From Gemmiger formicilis (lineage in GTDB: Bacteria; Bacillota; Clostridia; Oscillospirales; Ruminococcaceae): a stretch of 64,000 nucleotides of DNA. Below the pieces are notes generated by a model. It ran no database searches. It saw nothing but the letters and a program-made list of their open reading frames with translations, and had not been told where the DNA came from. Below are positions 34,974-43,680 of this stretch, in pieces. The stretch covers positions 186,001-250,000 of the forward strand of contig NZ_WQOH01000014.1 of NCBI RefSeq assembly GCF_018784445.1, written 5' to 3'. How positions within the stretch are numbered: the stretch's first letter is position 1; every line of letters begins with the position of its first letter. Both the position numbers and the translations under genes were made by a program.

Positions 34974-37241
34974 TTATAAATCACCGTCAGAATTGAAATC
35001 GAGTACCACGGACGCTTTCTGCGGCAGCTTTTCGGCGTCGTAGGCGTCCAGTGTCTCATGCAAAAGCCCGCGGAACGCTGCATCGTTGCGGCATTTCAGC
35101 GTGAGCTTGTAGCGATATTTGTTGTTGAGCATCGTAATGTTCATTGGTGCAGGGCCTAAGACCCGCAGCGGGATATTCGGCTTTTGCGCGGCGTGCTGGG
35201 CCAACAGTGCGCCAAACCGCTGCGCTGCGATGAACACCGCACCCTCCTGGTCGCCGACAAAGCCGACGACCACAAACGAGCAGAACGGAGGGTAGAGACC
35301 AAACCTGCGGAAGGTGATTTCCTCCCGGTAGAAGCCCTCGTAATCCTGGGCTGCGGCCAGCTGCAGAACCGGGTGGTCCGGTACGCAGGTCTGGATCAGC
35401 GCCCGGCCCGGCAGTTCGGCTCGGCCGCCGCGCCCCACGACCTGAGTAATCAGGCTGAACACGCTCTCATACGCGCGGAAGCCCTGACCGAACAGCAGTG
35501 AGTCGATACCCAAAACACCCACCAGCGTGACCTTTTCAAAGTCAAGGCCCTTGGCCACCATTTGGGTGCCAAGCAGGATGTCGTACTCCTGCCGCGCAAA
35601 CTGGGCCAGCATCGTCTCGTGGGCGTCCTTACGGGCGGTCGAGTCCTGATCCATCCGCAAAATGCGGGCATCGGGTAAAAGCTCGGCCAGCTCTTCCTCC
35701 ACCCGCTGGGTGCCAAAGCCGCTGTAATTGATCTTACCGCCGCACTCGGGGCAGGTCTGGGGCAAGGGCTGCATGGTGTGGCCGCAGTGGTGGCACATCA
35801 GCGCCTGCTGCGGTTTGTGGTAGACCAGCGGCACGCTGCAATTCGGGCATTTCAGCACATGACCGCAGGTGGCGCACATACCGATGGTGCGGTAGCCGCG
35901 CCGGTTGAGCAGCAGAATACTCTGTTCGCCGTTGTCAATGTTCTCCCGCAGCTCCCGCGCCAGCCGCACGCTGACCTCGCGGGGGTTGCCCGCGGCCAGC
36001 TCGGCACGCATATCGATGAAATTCACGCTGGGCAGCGGCCGCCCGCCGTAACGGTGGGTCAGCTGCACCAGCTGCAATTTGCCGCTCTCGGCGGCGTGGT
36101 AAGTCTCGGTTAGCGGCGTGGCCGAGGCGAACAGCAACAAGGCGTTCTCCATCACGGCGCGCTTTTTGGCAACGGCGTGGGCGTCATAGCGCGGGGCGGA
36201 TTCACTCTGGTAGGTGTGCTCCTGTTCCTCGTCCATGATGATAAGCCCCAGGTTTTGCAGCGGCGCAAAGACAGCGCTGCGCGTACCTACGACGATATCG
36301 GCGTTTCCCTGTTGGATCATCCGCCATTGCAGCAGCCGCTCGGTGTTGTTGAGGGCCGAGTGCTGCACGGCCAGGCGGCTGCCGAAGGTAGACTTGAGCC
36401 GCCGTATCATCTGCGGCGTCAGGCTGATTTCCGGCACCAGTACCAGTGCGCGGCGGCCCAATTCCAGCGTGCGTTGGATGAGCTTTAGAAACACGATAGT
36501 CTTGCCGCTGCCGGTCACGCCGTGTAAAAGTGCCGCGTGGGGCTTGAAATCCTCTAAGTTTGGCAGCAGATCGTCAAAAACCTGCTGCTGTTCAGGGGAG
36601 AGCTCCAACGGCTGCGGGTCAAAGGGGATGGCCGCAAACAGGTCAAGGGATTTGTCCTGTTCGGCGGCGGTCAGCACGCCCTTTTTCACAAGGCCGTCCA
36701 GCGTCGCCTTGGAGATGCCCACCTCGTCCAGCTGTCGGGCAGTCAGGGGGCCGCTTTTCAGTGCTTCCACGGCGGCCAGCTGGCGCGGGCCGGGCTTCGG
36801 CTTTTCGGGCAGCTCCCCCGCCAGCGTGTACAGCCGCTCGGTCGAGCGGCGCAGACGGCTCTGCATGACGTGCTTACCGTCCACGACGGCAGGGCGGTAC
36901 TGCGCACCGTAAGGGATTACCGCTTTGACGGCCTCGAACCAGGTGCAGAAGGTGCGCTCTTTCAAAAAGCGCACCAGCTCCAACAAATCCGGCGTCAGGC
37001 GAGCGTCCTCGGGCGCGGCGTCGTACAGGATTTTCAGCCGCTTGGGGGCGTCAGCCCCGTCCACTTCCTCCACAGCCAGCACAACGGCCATCCGGGCTTT
37101 GTCACCCCGGCCAAACGGCACCAACACCATGCTGCCGGGAAAAACCCTGCCGACCAGCTGTGTAGGAATGGTGTAGGAATACAGCCGGTCAAAGTGGATG
37201 TTCGCGTCGTTTACGGCGGCTTGGGCAAGTGTCAGCGTCAT
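34974..37241 (-). CDS. priA: Primosomal protein N' (replication restart helicase PriA)
   Basis: 755 residues, full length. N-terminal 3'-DNA-binding domain (FDRLYSYTIPTQLVGRVFPGSMVLVPFG), helicase motifs LLHGVTGSGKTIVFL and IIMDEEQEHTYQSESAPRYDAHAV, a zinc-binding insert with eight cysteines (CATCGHVLKCPNCS...CHHCG...CPECGG) and TQVVGRGGRAELPG. It reloads the replisome at collapsed forks. Its ATG overlaps the gmk stop (ATGA); rpoZ and coaBC, which sit between these genes in Bacillus, are missing. Confidence 0.97.
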   Translation of the reverse strand: MTLTLAQAAVNDANIHFDRLYSYTIPTQLVGRVFPGSMVLVPFGRGDKARMAVVLAVEEVDGADAPKRLKILYDAAPEDARLTPDLLELVRFLKERTFCTWFEAVKAVIPYGAQYRPAVVDGKHVMQSRLRRSTERLYTLAGELPEKPKPGPRQLAAVEALKSGPLTARQLDEVGISKATLDGLVKKGVLTAAEQDKSLDLFAAIPFDPQPLELSPEQQQVFDDLLPNLEDFKPHAALLHGVTGSGKTIVFLKLIQRTLELGRRALVLVPEISLTPQMIRRLKSTFGSRLAVQHSALNNTERLLQWRMIQQGNADIVVGTRSAVFAPLQNLGLIIMDEEQEHTYQSESAPRYDAHAVAKKRAVMENALLLFASATPLTETYHAAESGKLQLVQLTHRYGGRPLPSVNFIDMRAELAAGNPREVSVRLARELRENIDNGEQSILLLNRRGYRTIGMCATCGHVLKCPNCSVPLVYHKPQQALMCHHCGHTMQPLPQTCPECGGKINYSGFGTQRVEEELAELLPDARILRMDQDSTARKDAHETMLAQFARQEYDILLGTQMVAKGLDFEKVTLVGVLGIDSLLFGQGFRAYESVFSLITQVVGRGGRAELPGRALIQTCVPDHPVLQLAAAQDYEGFYREEITFRRFGLYPPFCSFVVVGFVGDQEGAVFIAAQRFGALLAQHAAQKPNIPLRVLGPAPMNITMLNNKYRYKLTLKCRNDAAFRGLLHETLDAYDAEKLPQKASVVLDFNSDGDL

Positions 37242-37816
37242 TCGTCGCTGCCGTGCTGCAGCTTGAACTGGATAATGGAGTAGAGGCTCTCGGCGCAGGA
37301 GTCGACCTCGACGTTGACAACGTGCTCATCATAGTTGACGGAGTTCGCAATCTCGGTCTCGGCACGTTTCAGGCGGCGCTGGATGGTCTCCTCATCCTCG
37401 GTGCCGCGGCAGCGCAGACGGCGTTCCAACTCCTGCATATCCGGAGGCAGCACAAAAATCGTGGTGGCACCGGGGTACATTTTTTTAATGTTGCCGGCAC
37501 CCTCGACCTCAATGACCAGAATGACCGGGATACCCAGCTTCATGCGGCCCTCGATCTCGCTGCGCAGCGTACCGTAGTAATTCTCGCAGTATTTGGTATG
37601 CTCTACGATCTGGTCATGCGCCAGATGATCCTCAAAGTCCGCTACCGACATAAAGTGGTAGTTGATGCCGTCCTTCTCGCCCTCGCGCGGGGTGCGGGTG
37701 GTGGCGGAGACGGTGTGCTGGATTTCCGGGTGCTTTTTCAGCAGCGCGGCCACGACGGTATCCTTGCCAGTGCCGGAGGGGCCGGAGACAACAAACAGAT
37801 ATTTTTCACCTTTCAT
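37238..37816 (-). CDS. gmk: Guanylate kinase
   Basis: 192 residues. P-loop GPSGTGKDT at 12-20, TTRTPREGEKDGINYHF for GMP binding, and IEVEGAGNIKKMYPGATTIFVLPPDMQELERRLRCRGTEDEE lid region. The usual IDVQG is IEVEG here. It phosphorylates GMP to GDP. Two bases separate it from remA. Confidence 0.96.
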   Translation of the reverse strand: MKGEKYLFVVSGPSGTGKDTVVAALLKKHPEIQHTVSATTRTPREGEKDGINYHFMSVADFEDHLAHDQIVEHTKYCENYYGTLRSEIEGRMKLGIPVILVIEVEGAGNIKKMYPGATTIFVLPPDMQELERRLRCRGTEDEETIQRRLKRAETEIANSVNYDEHVVNVEVDSCAESLYSIIQFKLQHGSDE

Positions 37817-37818
37817 CG

Positions 37819-38073
37819 TTACTTCCTCTTTTCTTCCGTTTCTTCTGCGGCACGCCCGGTAATGCTTTCCAGCGGGATGCCCGATAGTATGACATGGTCA
37901 GAGTCCATGATGAGCACAGCCTGAGTGCGCCGCCCATAGCTGGCGTCGATGAGGGCGCCCTTCTCACGGGCGTCCTGCACCAGGCGCTTGATGGGCGCAG
38001 AGTCCGGGCTGACGATGCCGATGATGCGGTCGGCGTTGACCATATTGCCAAAGCCGATGTTCAGCAGCTTCAT
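37819..38073 (-). CDS. remA: DUF370/RemA family DNA-binding regulator
   Basis: 84 residues: [65 protein letters not shown] is a near-complete match to RemA, which in Bacillus forms rings that bind DNA and activate matrix and osmoprotection genes. The gene is almost always between yicC and gmk, as here. GGGGAGG precedes the ATG. Confidence 0.95.
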   Translation of the reverse strand: MKLLNIGFGNMVNADRIIGIVSPDSAPIKRLVQDAREKGALIDASYGRRTQAVLIMDSDHVILSGIPLESITGRAAEETEEKRK

Positions 38074-38088
38074 GGCGTACCTCCCCTG

Positions 38089-38967
38089 TTACTCGATGTT
38101 CTGGATCTGCTCGCGAATCTTTTCAATCTCGGATTTCAGCTCCACGACCAGCCGCGTGATGGAGACATCCTGGCACTTGGAGCCAATCGTGTTGGACTCA
38201 CGGTTCAGTTCCTGCGTCAAAAAGTCCAGCTTGCGGCCAATCGGCTCGTCCAGCTCCAAAATTTCGCGGTACTGTGCCACATGGCTGTGCAGGCGGACGG
38301 TTTCCTCGTCGATGGCGGTCTTGTCGGCGAAGATTGCAGCCTCGGTCACAAGACGGCCCTCGTCGATGCTACGGTCGCCCAGAAGCTCCTGCAGGCGGGC
38401 ATAGAGCTTGTCGCTGTACGCCTGCACGCGGCCCGCGCTGTTCTCCTCAATTTGGCCGACCAGCGTCTCAATGGTGGTCAGGCGGCCCGCAACGTCGGCC
38501 TTCATCTTCTCGCCCTCGACGGCGCGCATGGCAATGAAGGCGTCCACGGCCTGCTCGGCCACGGATTTGACATCCTCCCACAGCTCGTCCTCGTTCGTTG
38601 GAGCGGCGGTCTGAGTCAGCACGTCCGGGAAGCGGGAAAGCATCCCGACCGAGACGTCGTTTTTCAGGTCCATCCGCTCCGCCATGGCGTTAAGCGCGGC
38701 GCGGTAGCCCTCGGCCAGCTGCCAGTTGACGGTGACGACGGTGTCCGCCGCTGTAACGGTCTGGATGGAAAGGCTCAGCTCCACCTTGCCGCGGCTGACC
38801 TTGGCGGCGACGAGCTTTTTCAGCTTATCTTCCAAAAATGCGCAGGAGCGCGGCAGGCGCGAGGAATACTCAAAAAATCGTGCATTGACGCTGCGAAGTT
38901 CCACTTTGATGTCACGGCCGTGCAGCAGCGCACCCGCGCGGCCATACCCTGTCATGCTCAAAACCAT
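38089..38967 (-). CDS. yicC: YicC/YloC family endoribonuclease
   Basis: 292 residues. MTGYGRAG at the start, ELRSVNARFFEYSSRLPRS and the C-terminal DFLTQELNRESNTIGSKCQDVSITRLVVELKSEIEKIREQIQNIE are diagnostic. YicC proteins are RNases linked to small-RNA turnover and stationary phase. First gene of the housekeeping block; ATG 38967 is preceded by GAGGTG and a promoter 35 bases upstream. Confidence 0.94.
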   Translation of the reverse strand: MVLSMTGYGRAGALLHGRDIKVELRSVNARFFEYSSRLPRSCAFLEDKLKKLVAAKVSRGKVELSLSIQTVTAADTVVTVNWQLAEGYRAALNAMAERMDLKNDVSVGMLSRFPDVLTQTAAPTNEDELWEDVKSVAEQAVDAFIAMRAVEGEKMKADVAGRLTTIETLVGQIEENSAGRVQAYSDKLYARLQELLGDRSIDEGRLVTEAAIFADKTAIDEETVRLHSHVAQYREILELDEPIGRKLDFLTQELNRESNTIGSKCQDVSITRLVVELKSEIEKIREQIQNIE

Positions 38968-39001
38968 AACCTTACACCTCATAAAACAACATATATTGTT
39001 T

Positions 39002-39030
39002 ATTGTACTATTTTTGGGCGCTAGATGCAA
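39002..39030 (-). promoter_or_regulatory. Sigma-A promoter of the yicC-spoVM block
   Basis: TTGCAT (39025-39030), 17 bases, TACAAT (39002-39007) on the minus strand, just downstream of the transcarboxylase-operon terminator. Confidence 0.7.
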
Positions 39031-39086
39031 GGCTGGCAGTCGTATTTTGCAAAATTTCACGTGGATTTTTACAATTTATCCAAAAC

Positions 39087-39119
39087 AAAAAGCCGCCCCC
39101 GCAGCAAAGCGGAGACGGC
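39087..39119 (-). terminator. Terminator of the transcarboxylase-like operon
   Basis: Eleven-base stem (39092-39102 with 39109-39119, one mismatch) followed by TTTTTG on the minus strand. Confidence 0.85.
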
Positions 39120-39129
39120 ATAGTGCCAA

Positions 39130-40533
39130 TTAGACGGGATGAGACTTGTTCTCGTAGTCGGCGTGCAGAGCATCCACACCCTGCAGGCGGGCGTTGCGCT
39201 TCTCGAAGAACTTGGGCGCAACCTGCGGGAACATGGCGTAGGTCAAGACGTCCTCCTCCTGGATAGCGTACTTGGAGGCTTCAGCCTTCAGTTTCTCCAT
39301 CTCGGGCTCGAGGGTGTCGGCAAAGCGGCAGGTGATGGGCTTCTCACCCTTCAGGATGAAGTCGCTGAACTCCTTCTTGATGGGCGCGGGGGTCTTGCCG
39401 TAATCGCCATGGACCAGGCCCTTGAACTCCTTGGTGACCATCTTGTAGCGCTCACCCATGATGACGTTAAAGACAGCCTGGGTGCCAACGATCTGGCTGG
39501 TCGGGGTGACCAGCGGCGGATAACCGGCATCCTCACGCACGCGGGGAATCTCCTCCAGAACATCCTGGAGCTTATCCTCCTTGCCGGCGTCCTTCAGCTG
39601 CTTGAGCATATTGGAGAACATACCGCCCGGCACCTGATACAGCAGGGTGTTGGCGTCAACGCCCAGGGACTTCTGGTTGATCTGGCCGTTGGCGATGTAC
39701 TTTTCGCGCAGCTTGTTGAAGTAAGCGCGGACGACATTCAGCTGGTTCAGGTCAAGGCCGGTGTCGTAGTCGGTGCCCTGCAGGGCGGCGACCAGACTCT
39801 CAGTGGGCATATGAGAGGTGCCCAGAGCGAGGGGGCTCATGGCGGTATCAACGATATCTGCGCCAGCCTCGATGCCCTTCAGAATGGACATGGAAGCAAG
39901 ACCTGCGGTGTAATGGCTGTGGATATCCACAGGAATCTTGATGGTCTCTTTCAGCTCCTTGACCAAGTCATAGCAGGTGTAGGGCTTCAGCAGACCGGCC
40001 ATATCCTTGATGCAGATAGAGTCGGCACCCATCTCTTCCAGAGTCTTGGCATAGTTGGCGAAGTACTCGTTGTTATGTACCGGGCTCAAGGTGTAGCTGA
40101 TGCAGGCCTGAACGTGAGCGCCTTCCTTGTTGGCGGCCTTGATGGCGGTCTGCAGGTTGCGCGGGTCGTTCAGAGCGTCGAAAATACGAATGACGTCAAT
40201 GCCGTTGGCGACAGACTTCTGGACGAAGTACTCGACGGCGTCATCGGCGTAGGGACGGTAGCCCAGCATATTCTGGCCGCGGAACAGCATCTGCAGCTTC
40301 TGGTGGGGCAGCTCCTTGCGCAGGATGCGCAGGCGCTCCCAAGGATCCTCATCCAGGAAACGGATGCAGGAGTCAAACGTAGCGCCGCCCCAGCACTCCA
40401 CAGAGAAGTACGGGATTTTGTCCATTTCGGGCAGGATGGGGCGCATTTCGCCCATGGTCATGCGGGTGGCCAGCAGAGACTGGTGGGCATCACGCAGGAC
40501 GACCTCAGTAATCTTAATGGGTTTCTTAGCCAA
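39130..40533 (-). CDS. Biotin-dependent carboxyltransferase, pyruvate/oxaloacetate side (OadA or transcarboxylase 5S type)
   Basis: 467 residues. TIM-barrel with ITEVVLRDAHQSLLATRM (metal Asp), WGGATFDSCIRFLDEDPWERLR, ICIKDMAGLLKPY (metal-bridging carbamyl-Lys region) and IPVDIHSHYTAG (metal His pair). It ends after the conserved post-barrel helical domain and has no fused biotin domain, unlike most OadA proteins (about 590 aa). It moves CO2 between oxaloacetate/pyruvate and biotin. TTG start with GGGTGA upstream. Last gene of a three-gene operon with a separate biotin carrier. Confidence 0.92.
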   Translation of the reverse strand: MAKKPIKITEVVLRDAHQSLLATRMTMGEMRPILPEMDKIPYFSVECWGGATFDSCIRFLDEDPWERLRILRKELPHQKLQMLFRGQNMLGYRPYADDAVEYFVQKSVANGIDVIRIFDALNDPRNLQTAIKAANKEGAHVQACISYTLSPVHNNEYFANYAKTLEEMGADSICIKDMAGLLKPYTCYDLVKELKETIKIPVDIHSHYTAGLASMSILKGIEAGADIVDTAMSPLALGTSHMPTESLVAALQGTDYDTGLDLNQLNVVRAYFNKLREKYIANGQINQKSLGVDANTLLYQVPGGMFSNMLKQLKDAGKEDKLQDVLEEIPRVREDAGYPPLVTPTSQIVGTQAVFNVIMGERYKMVTKEFKGLVHGDYGKTPAPIKKEFSDFILKGEKPITCRFADTLEPEMEKLKAEASKYAIQEEDVLTYAMFPQVAPKFFEKRNARLQGVDALHADYENKSHPV

Positions 40534-40555
40534 TGTGATTCACCCGGCCTTTCTA

Positions 40556-40933
40556 TTAGTTCATGGTGATGAGCAGGTCGCCGGAGTTGACAACGTCGCC
40601 CTTGCGCACATTGACGCTGGCAATGGTGCCATCCTGCGGGGCGCTGATCTCGTTCTCCATCTTCATGGCCTCGAGGATCAGCAGGGTGTCGCCAGCCTTG
40701 ACGGAGTCGCCGGCCTTGACCTTGACATCCAGGATGTTGCCGGGCATGGGAGCGGTGACAGAGACAGCACCGGCAGCGCCAGCGGGGGCGGCAGCAGGTG
40801 CCGGTGCAGCGGCGGGAGCCGGTGCGGCTGCGGGGGCAGCAACAGGAGCGGCAGCGGCAACGGGGGCACCAGTGCCTTCCTCAACGGTGACATTATAAGC
40901 AACGCCGTTTACGGTAACGATCAGGTTTTTCAT
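40556..40933 (-). CDS. Biotin carboxyl carrier protein
   Basis: 125 residues: a short N-terminal domain (MKNLIVTVNGVAYNVTVEEG), an Ala/Pro linker of about 35 residues, and a biotinyl domain with the biotinylation motif EAMKMEN. It is the swinging arm of a carboxylase, decarboxylase or transcarboxylase (1.3S-like). It lies between the two carboxyltransferase genes. Confidence 0.95.
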   Translation of the reverse strand: MKNLIVTVNGVAYNVTVEEGTGAPVAAAAPVAAPAAAPAPAAAPAPAAAPAGAAGAVSVTAPMPGNILDVKVKAGDSVKAGDTLLILEAMKMENEISAPQDGTIASVNVRKGDVVNSGDLLITMN

Positions 40934-40964
40934 AGAAAGTTCCTCCCTATTTCAAGGTTGATGA

Positions 40965-42287
40965 TTACAGCGTGATATTGCCGTGCTTCTTAGCCAGGCG
41001 CACAGCGCGCTTGCTGGCCAGCATATCCAAGGCCTGGACAACAGTGCCGCGGGCGGTGGCAGCATCGGCAACGGCGTCAGCGGCACCGTTGGCAACAGCG
41101 GCGTCAGCGCTGCAAACGTCCTTGGCGTAAGCGGCGGCCTTGGCCTTGGTGGCGTTGACGATGTTATCGGAAGCAAAAATTTCGTCCTTGTACAGAACGG
41201 TGACGGCGGCCTCAGGGGCCAGCGGAGCCACAGTGCAGCCCTGCACGGCGACGCGCCAGTCAGCGCAGGCAGCAAAGACGGTGTAAGCAGGGCCGACAGC
41301 CTCACCGGCCAGAACGGCGACCTTGACGGTGGTAGCCTCGGCATAGACACCGGCCATACGGGCGGCCTGGCGGATACCGCCGGCCTCGTCGTCACCCTCG
41401 CTGCGGCCGAAGCCCTCGGTGTTGACGACGGTCACGACCGGGATGCTGTACGCATCACACAGGCGGACAAAGCGGGCGGCCTTGGCGGTGCACTTGTGGC
41501 ACAGGGCCTTCTTCTCGGTGGCGACAATGCCGACGGCGCTGCCGTTGATGGTAGCCAGCGCGGTAACGACATTCTTGCCGTAACCGGCGTACAGTTCGAC
41601 GGCGCTGCCCTCGTCAGCCAAAGCGGCGACGGCGTCAGCGGCGGTGTACTTTACGAGGTCGAGAGCCTTGGAAGGTGCGGAAAAGTCGAACAGAGCGGGG
41701 CCGGCCAGGTTGTTGGCGGGCAGCAGGGCGACGATGGACGCAGCCTGCTTGGCAGCGGCAACAGCGTCCGCGGCGGTAACGGCGGCGACACCGGCCTTGG
41801 CGGCGAACGCGGCAGAACCGGCGTTGGCGACCTTGTCCTCAGCGTTGAACGGAGCGTTCAGGAACAGCTCGGCGTCCTCAGCCATGACACAGACGTCAGC
41901 GGCGGCGGCGTTGATGGCGTTGGTGCCGGCGCAGGTGCCGGTAACAACGGCGACCTGGGGCACAACACCGGACACGCGCGCAATCTCAGCGGTCAGGCGG
42001 GCGTTGGCGTTGAGCAGGTCAAGGCCGCCCTCCAGCTTAGCGCCGGTGGAGTCATAGAACGTAACGACCGGTGCACCGGTCTCGGCGGCCATCTCCAGCA
42101 CGCGGATATTCTTTTCGATATCCTGCACGCCGACGGGAGAACCGTCCTCAAACACGACGTAGGCGTTCTGGCCGTTTGCACAGCCGTAAGCTGCACTTAC
42201 AGCGCCGTCAGTAAACAGCGGCGCGTAGGTGCCGTCATCAAAAAATGCTGCAAGGATCTCTACCTTGCCGGGCTTATTTGCTGCCAT
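40965..42287 (-). CDS. Carboxyltransferase (MmdA/transcarboxylase 12S-like), short and divergent
   Basis: 440 residues of the acyl-CoA carboxyltransferase family: crotonase-like halves with QDIEKNIRVLEMAAETGAPVVTFYDSTGAKLEGG, VTGTCAGTNAINAAAADVCVMAEDAELFL and NTEGFGRSEGDDEAGGIRQAARMAGVYAEATTVKVAVLAGEAVGPAYTVF. It lacks the first 50-60 residues usual in MmdA and PccB and is shorter than their about 510, with strong Ala bias. The CoA substrate cannot be read from sequence; methylmalonyl-CoA or another acyl-CoA is possible. First gene of the operon. Confidence 0.82.
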   Translation of the reverse strand: MAANKPGKVEILAAFFDDGTYAPLFTDGAVSAAYGCANGQNAYVVFEDGSPVGVQDIEKNIRVLEMAAETGAPVVTFYDSTGAKLEGGLDLLNANARLTAEIARVSGVVPQVAVVTGTCAGTNAINAAAADVCVMAEDAELFLNAPFNAEDKVANAGSAAFAAKAGVAAVTAADAVAAAKQAASIVALLPANNLAGPALFDFSAPSKALDLVKYTAADAVAALADEGSAVELYAGYGKNVVTALATINGSAVGIVATEKKALCHKCTAKAARFVRLCDAYSIPVVTVVNTEGFGRSEGDDEAGGIRQAARMAGVYAEATTVKVAVLAGEAVGPAYTVFAACADWRVAVQGCTVAPLAPEAAVTVLYKDEIFASDNIVNATKAKAAAYAKDVCSADAAVANGAADAVADAATARGTVVQALDMLASKRAVRLAKKHGNITL

Positions 42288-42368
42288 ACAGTTTCCTCCT
42301 ATGGTAAAACTGACTGTTTTTTATAAAATCTTATAAAAATATTTTACAAAAATCCGCCATTTAACATA

Positions 42369-42397
42369 ATTATACTACGATTGCGCTATTTTCACAA
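42369..42397 (-). promoter_or_regulatory. Sigma-A promoter of the transcarboxylase-like operon
   Basis: TTGTGA (42392-42397), 17 bases, TATAAT (42369-42374) on the minus strand; an AT-rich leader of about 75 bases ends with TAGGAGGAAAC before the ATG. Confidence 0.75.
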
Positions 42398-42434
42398 GTG
42401 GAATTTTGCACGTTTTTCAGGATTTTCTGCAATT

Positions 42435-43244
42435 TTAGTCAGAATTTGTGCGCTTCCTGATGGGGCCGGGGCGGCGTGCCGTGCCGGAAGGGCGGCTTTC
42501 ACCCTTATTAGACGATTTCATGGCCGCGTTGCGCAGGGCGTTGATCTCGCTCTTTTTCAGTTCGCGGTACTCGCCCGGCTGCAGCATACCCAGTTTGACC
42601 GGGCCTTCGGCGCTGCGGCGCAGGCGCACGACCTGCAGGCCGACTGCCGAGCACATGCGGCGGATCTGACGGTTGCGGCCCTCGTGCAGGGTGATCTCCA
42701 GTACGCTGCGGCCCGGCTCGTCCACCACAACATGGATGACGCAGGGCTTGGTCTTGACGCCGTCGTCCAGCACGACGCCGGAGGACATCTCAATGATCTG
42801 TTGCTCGGTGGCGCGGGGGTTGACCGTGACGCGGTACAGCTTGCCGACGCCGCCGGACGGATGGGTCAGCATATTGATGAACGCGCCGTCGTCTGTCATC
42901 AGCAGCAAGCCCTCACTGTCCTTGTCCAGGCGGCCGACAGGGCGCAGCATGGCGGGCACATCGGACACCAAGTCCATGACGGTCTTGCGGCCGCGATCGT
43001 CGGAGCGGGTAGTCAGGTAGCCACGGGGCTTGTGCAGCATGATATAGGTGTACTGGCGCTTACGCACGATGCGGACGGTCTTGCCGTCAATCATGACCTT
43101 GTCAAAATCAGGGTCCATCTTGTCGCCCAGCCCGACCGGGTGGCCGTTGACCTTGACTTTGCCAGCGGCAATCAAACGCTCGGCCTCGCGGCGGGAGCAG
43201 ATACCCTGGTCAGCCAGTACCTTTTGAACTCTTTGTTCTGCCAT
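42435..43244 (-). CDS. RsuA/RluB-family pseudouridine synthase
   Basis: 269 residues: N-terminal S4 domain (RVQKVLADQGICSRREAERLIAAGKVKVNG), catalytic Asp in RPVGRLDKDSEGLLLMTDDG, LHEGRNRQIRRMCSAVGLQVVRLRR, and a short basic tail. It most resembles RluB, which makes Psi2605 in 23S rRNA; RsuA or RluE/F activity is less likely. ATG 43244 with AAGGAGT upstream. The genes upstream (scpAB and gerW) are the same neighbours as in Bacillus. Confidence 0.92.
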   Translation of the reverse strand: MAEQRVQKVLADQGICSRREAERLIAAGKVKVNGHPVGLGDKMDPDFDKVMIDGKTVRIVRKRQYTYIMLHKPRGYLTTRSDDRGRKTVMDLVSDVPAMLRPVGRLDKDSEGLLLMTDDGAFINMLTHPSGGVGKLYRVTVNPRATEQQIIEMSSGVVLDDGVKTKPCVIHVVVDEPGRSVLEITLHEGRNRQIRRMCSAVGLQVVRLRRSAEGPVKLGMLQPGEYRELKKSEINALRNAAMKSSNKGESRPSGTARRPGPIRKRTNSD

Positions 43245-43251
43245 GAAAAAT

Positions 43252-43647
43252 TTACTCCTTATCAGCGGGGGCATCAGCACCCGGCTTTTCTTTCTTGATG
43301 AGCGCGGCAACTTTGTCCACCAGCTCCGGCAGGGACGCAATGACGTTATCCACGGCGGAGACTTTTTCCACCAGCTGGACGGTGCGCACATTGCCGTTGG
43401 ACACGACCAGGAACGCCACCGGCGTGACCGAGACGCCCGCGCCGCTGCCGCCGCCGAACATCTGCTTGTTGGAGTTTGGCCCGACGTCGGAACCGCCGGA
43501 TGCAAAACCGAAGGTGACGCGGGAGACCGGGATGATGGTGGTATCGTCCACATGGATGGGATCGCCGATGATGGTTTCGGCGTTGACCATGTTGCGAATT
43601 TTTTCGATGGTGACGCCCATCAGGCCCTGAATAGGATGCTCAGCCAT
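43252..43647 (-). CDS. gerW: GerW (YtfJ) family sporulation protein
   Basis: 131 residues. HPIQGLMGVTIEKIRNMVNAETIIGDPIHVDDTTIIPVSRVTFGFASGGSD and GGGSGAGVSVTPVAFLVVSNGNVR are nearly invariant in YtfJ/GerW. The protein is made in the forespore and is needed for normal germination in Bacillus. It follows the DUF2953 gene (ytfI), as in Bacillus. Confidence 0.96.
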   Translation of the reverse strand: MAEHPIQGLMGVTIEKIRNMVNAETIIGDPIHVDDTTIIPVSRVTFGFASGGSDVGPNSNKQMFGGGSGAGVSVTPVAFLVVSNGNVRTVQLVEKVSAVDNVIASLPELVDKVAALIKKEKPGADAPADKE

Positions 43648-43680
43648 AAGAAATTCCTCCTTTTATAATACGAAAATCGT

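Noticed and set aside
39139-40569. Long open frame on the plus strand opposite the 5S/OadA-type gene (also 28453-29832, 40983-42326 and 62353-63633 opposite prkC, the 12S-like gene and metH)
   Set aside because: These frames arise because GC-rich codon bias on the sense strand leaves few stops on the antisense; the sense proteins are clear family members and the antisense ones resemble nothing.
39130-42287. Complete Na+-pumping oxaloacetate decarboxylase
   Set aside because: No membrane beta subunit or gamma subunit is found in the operon, and the alpha-like protein lacks its biotin domain.
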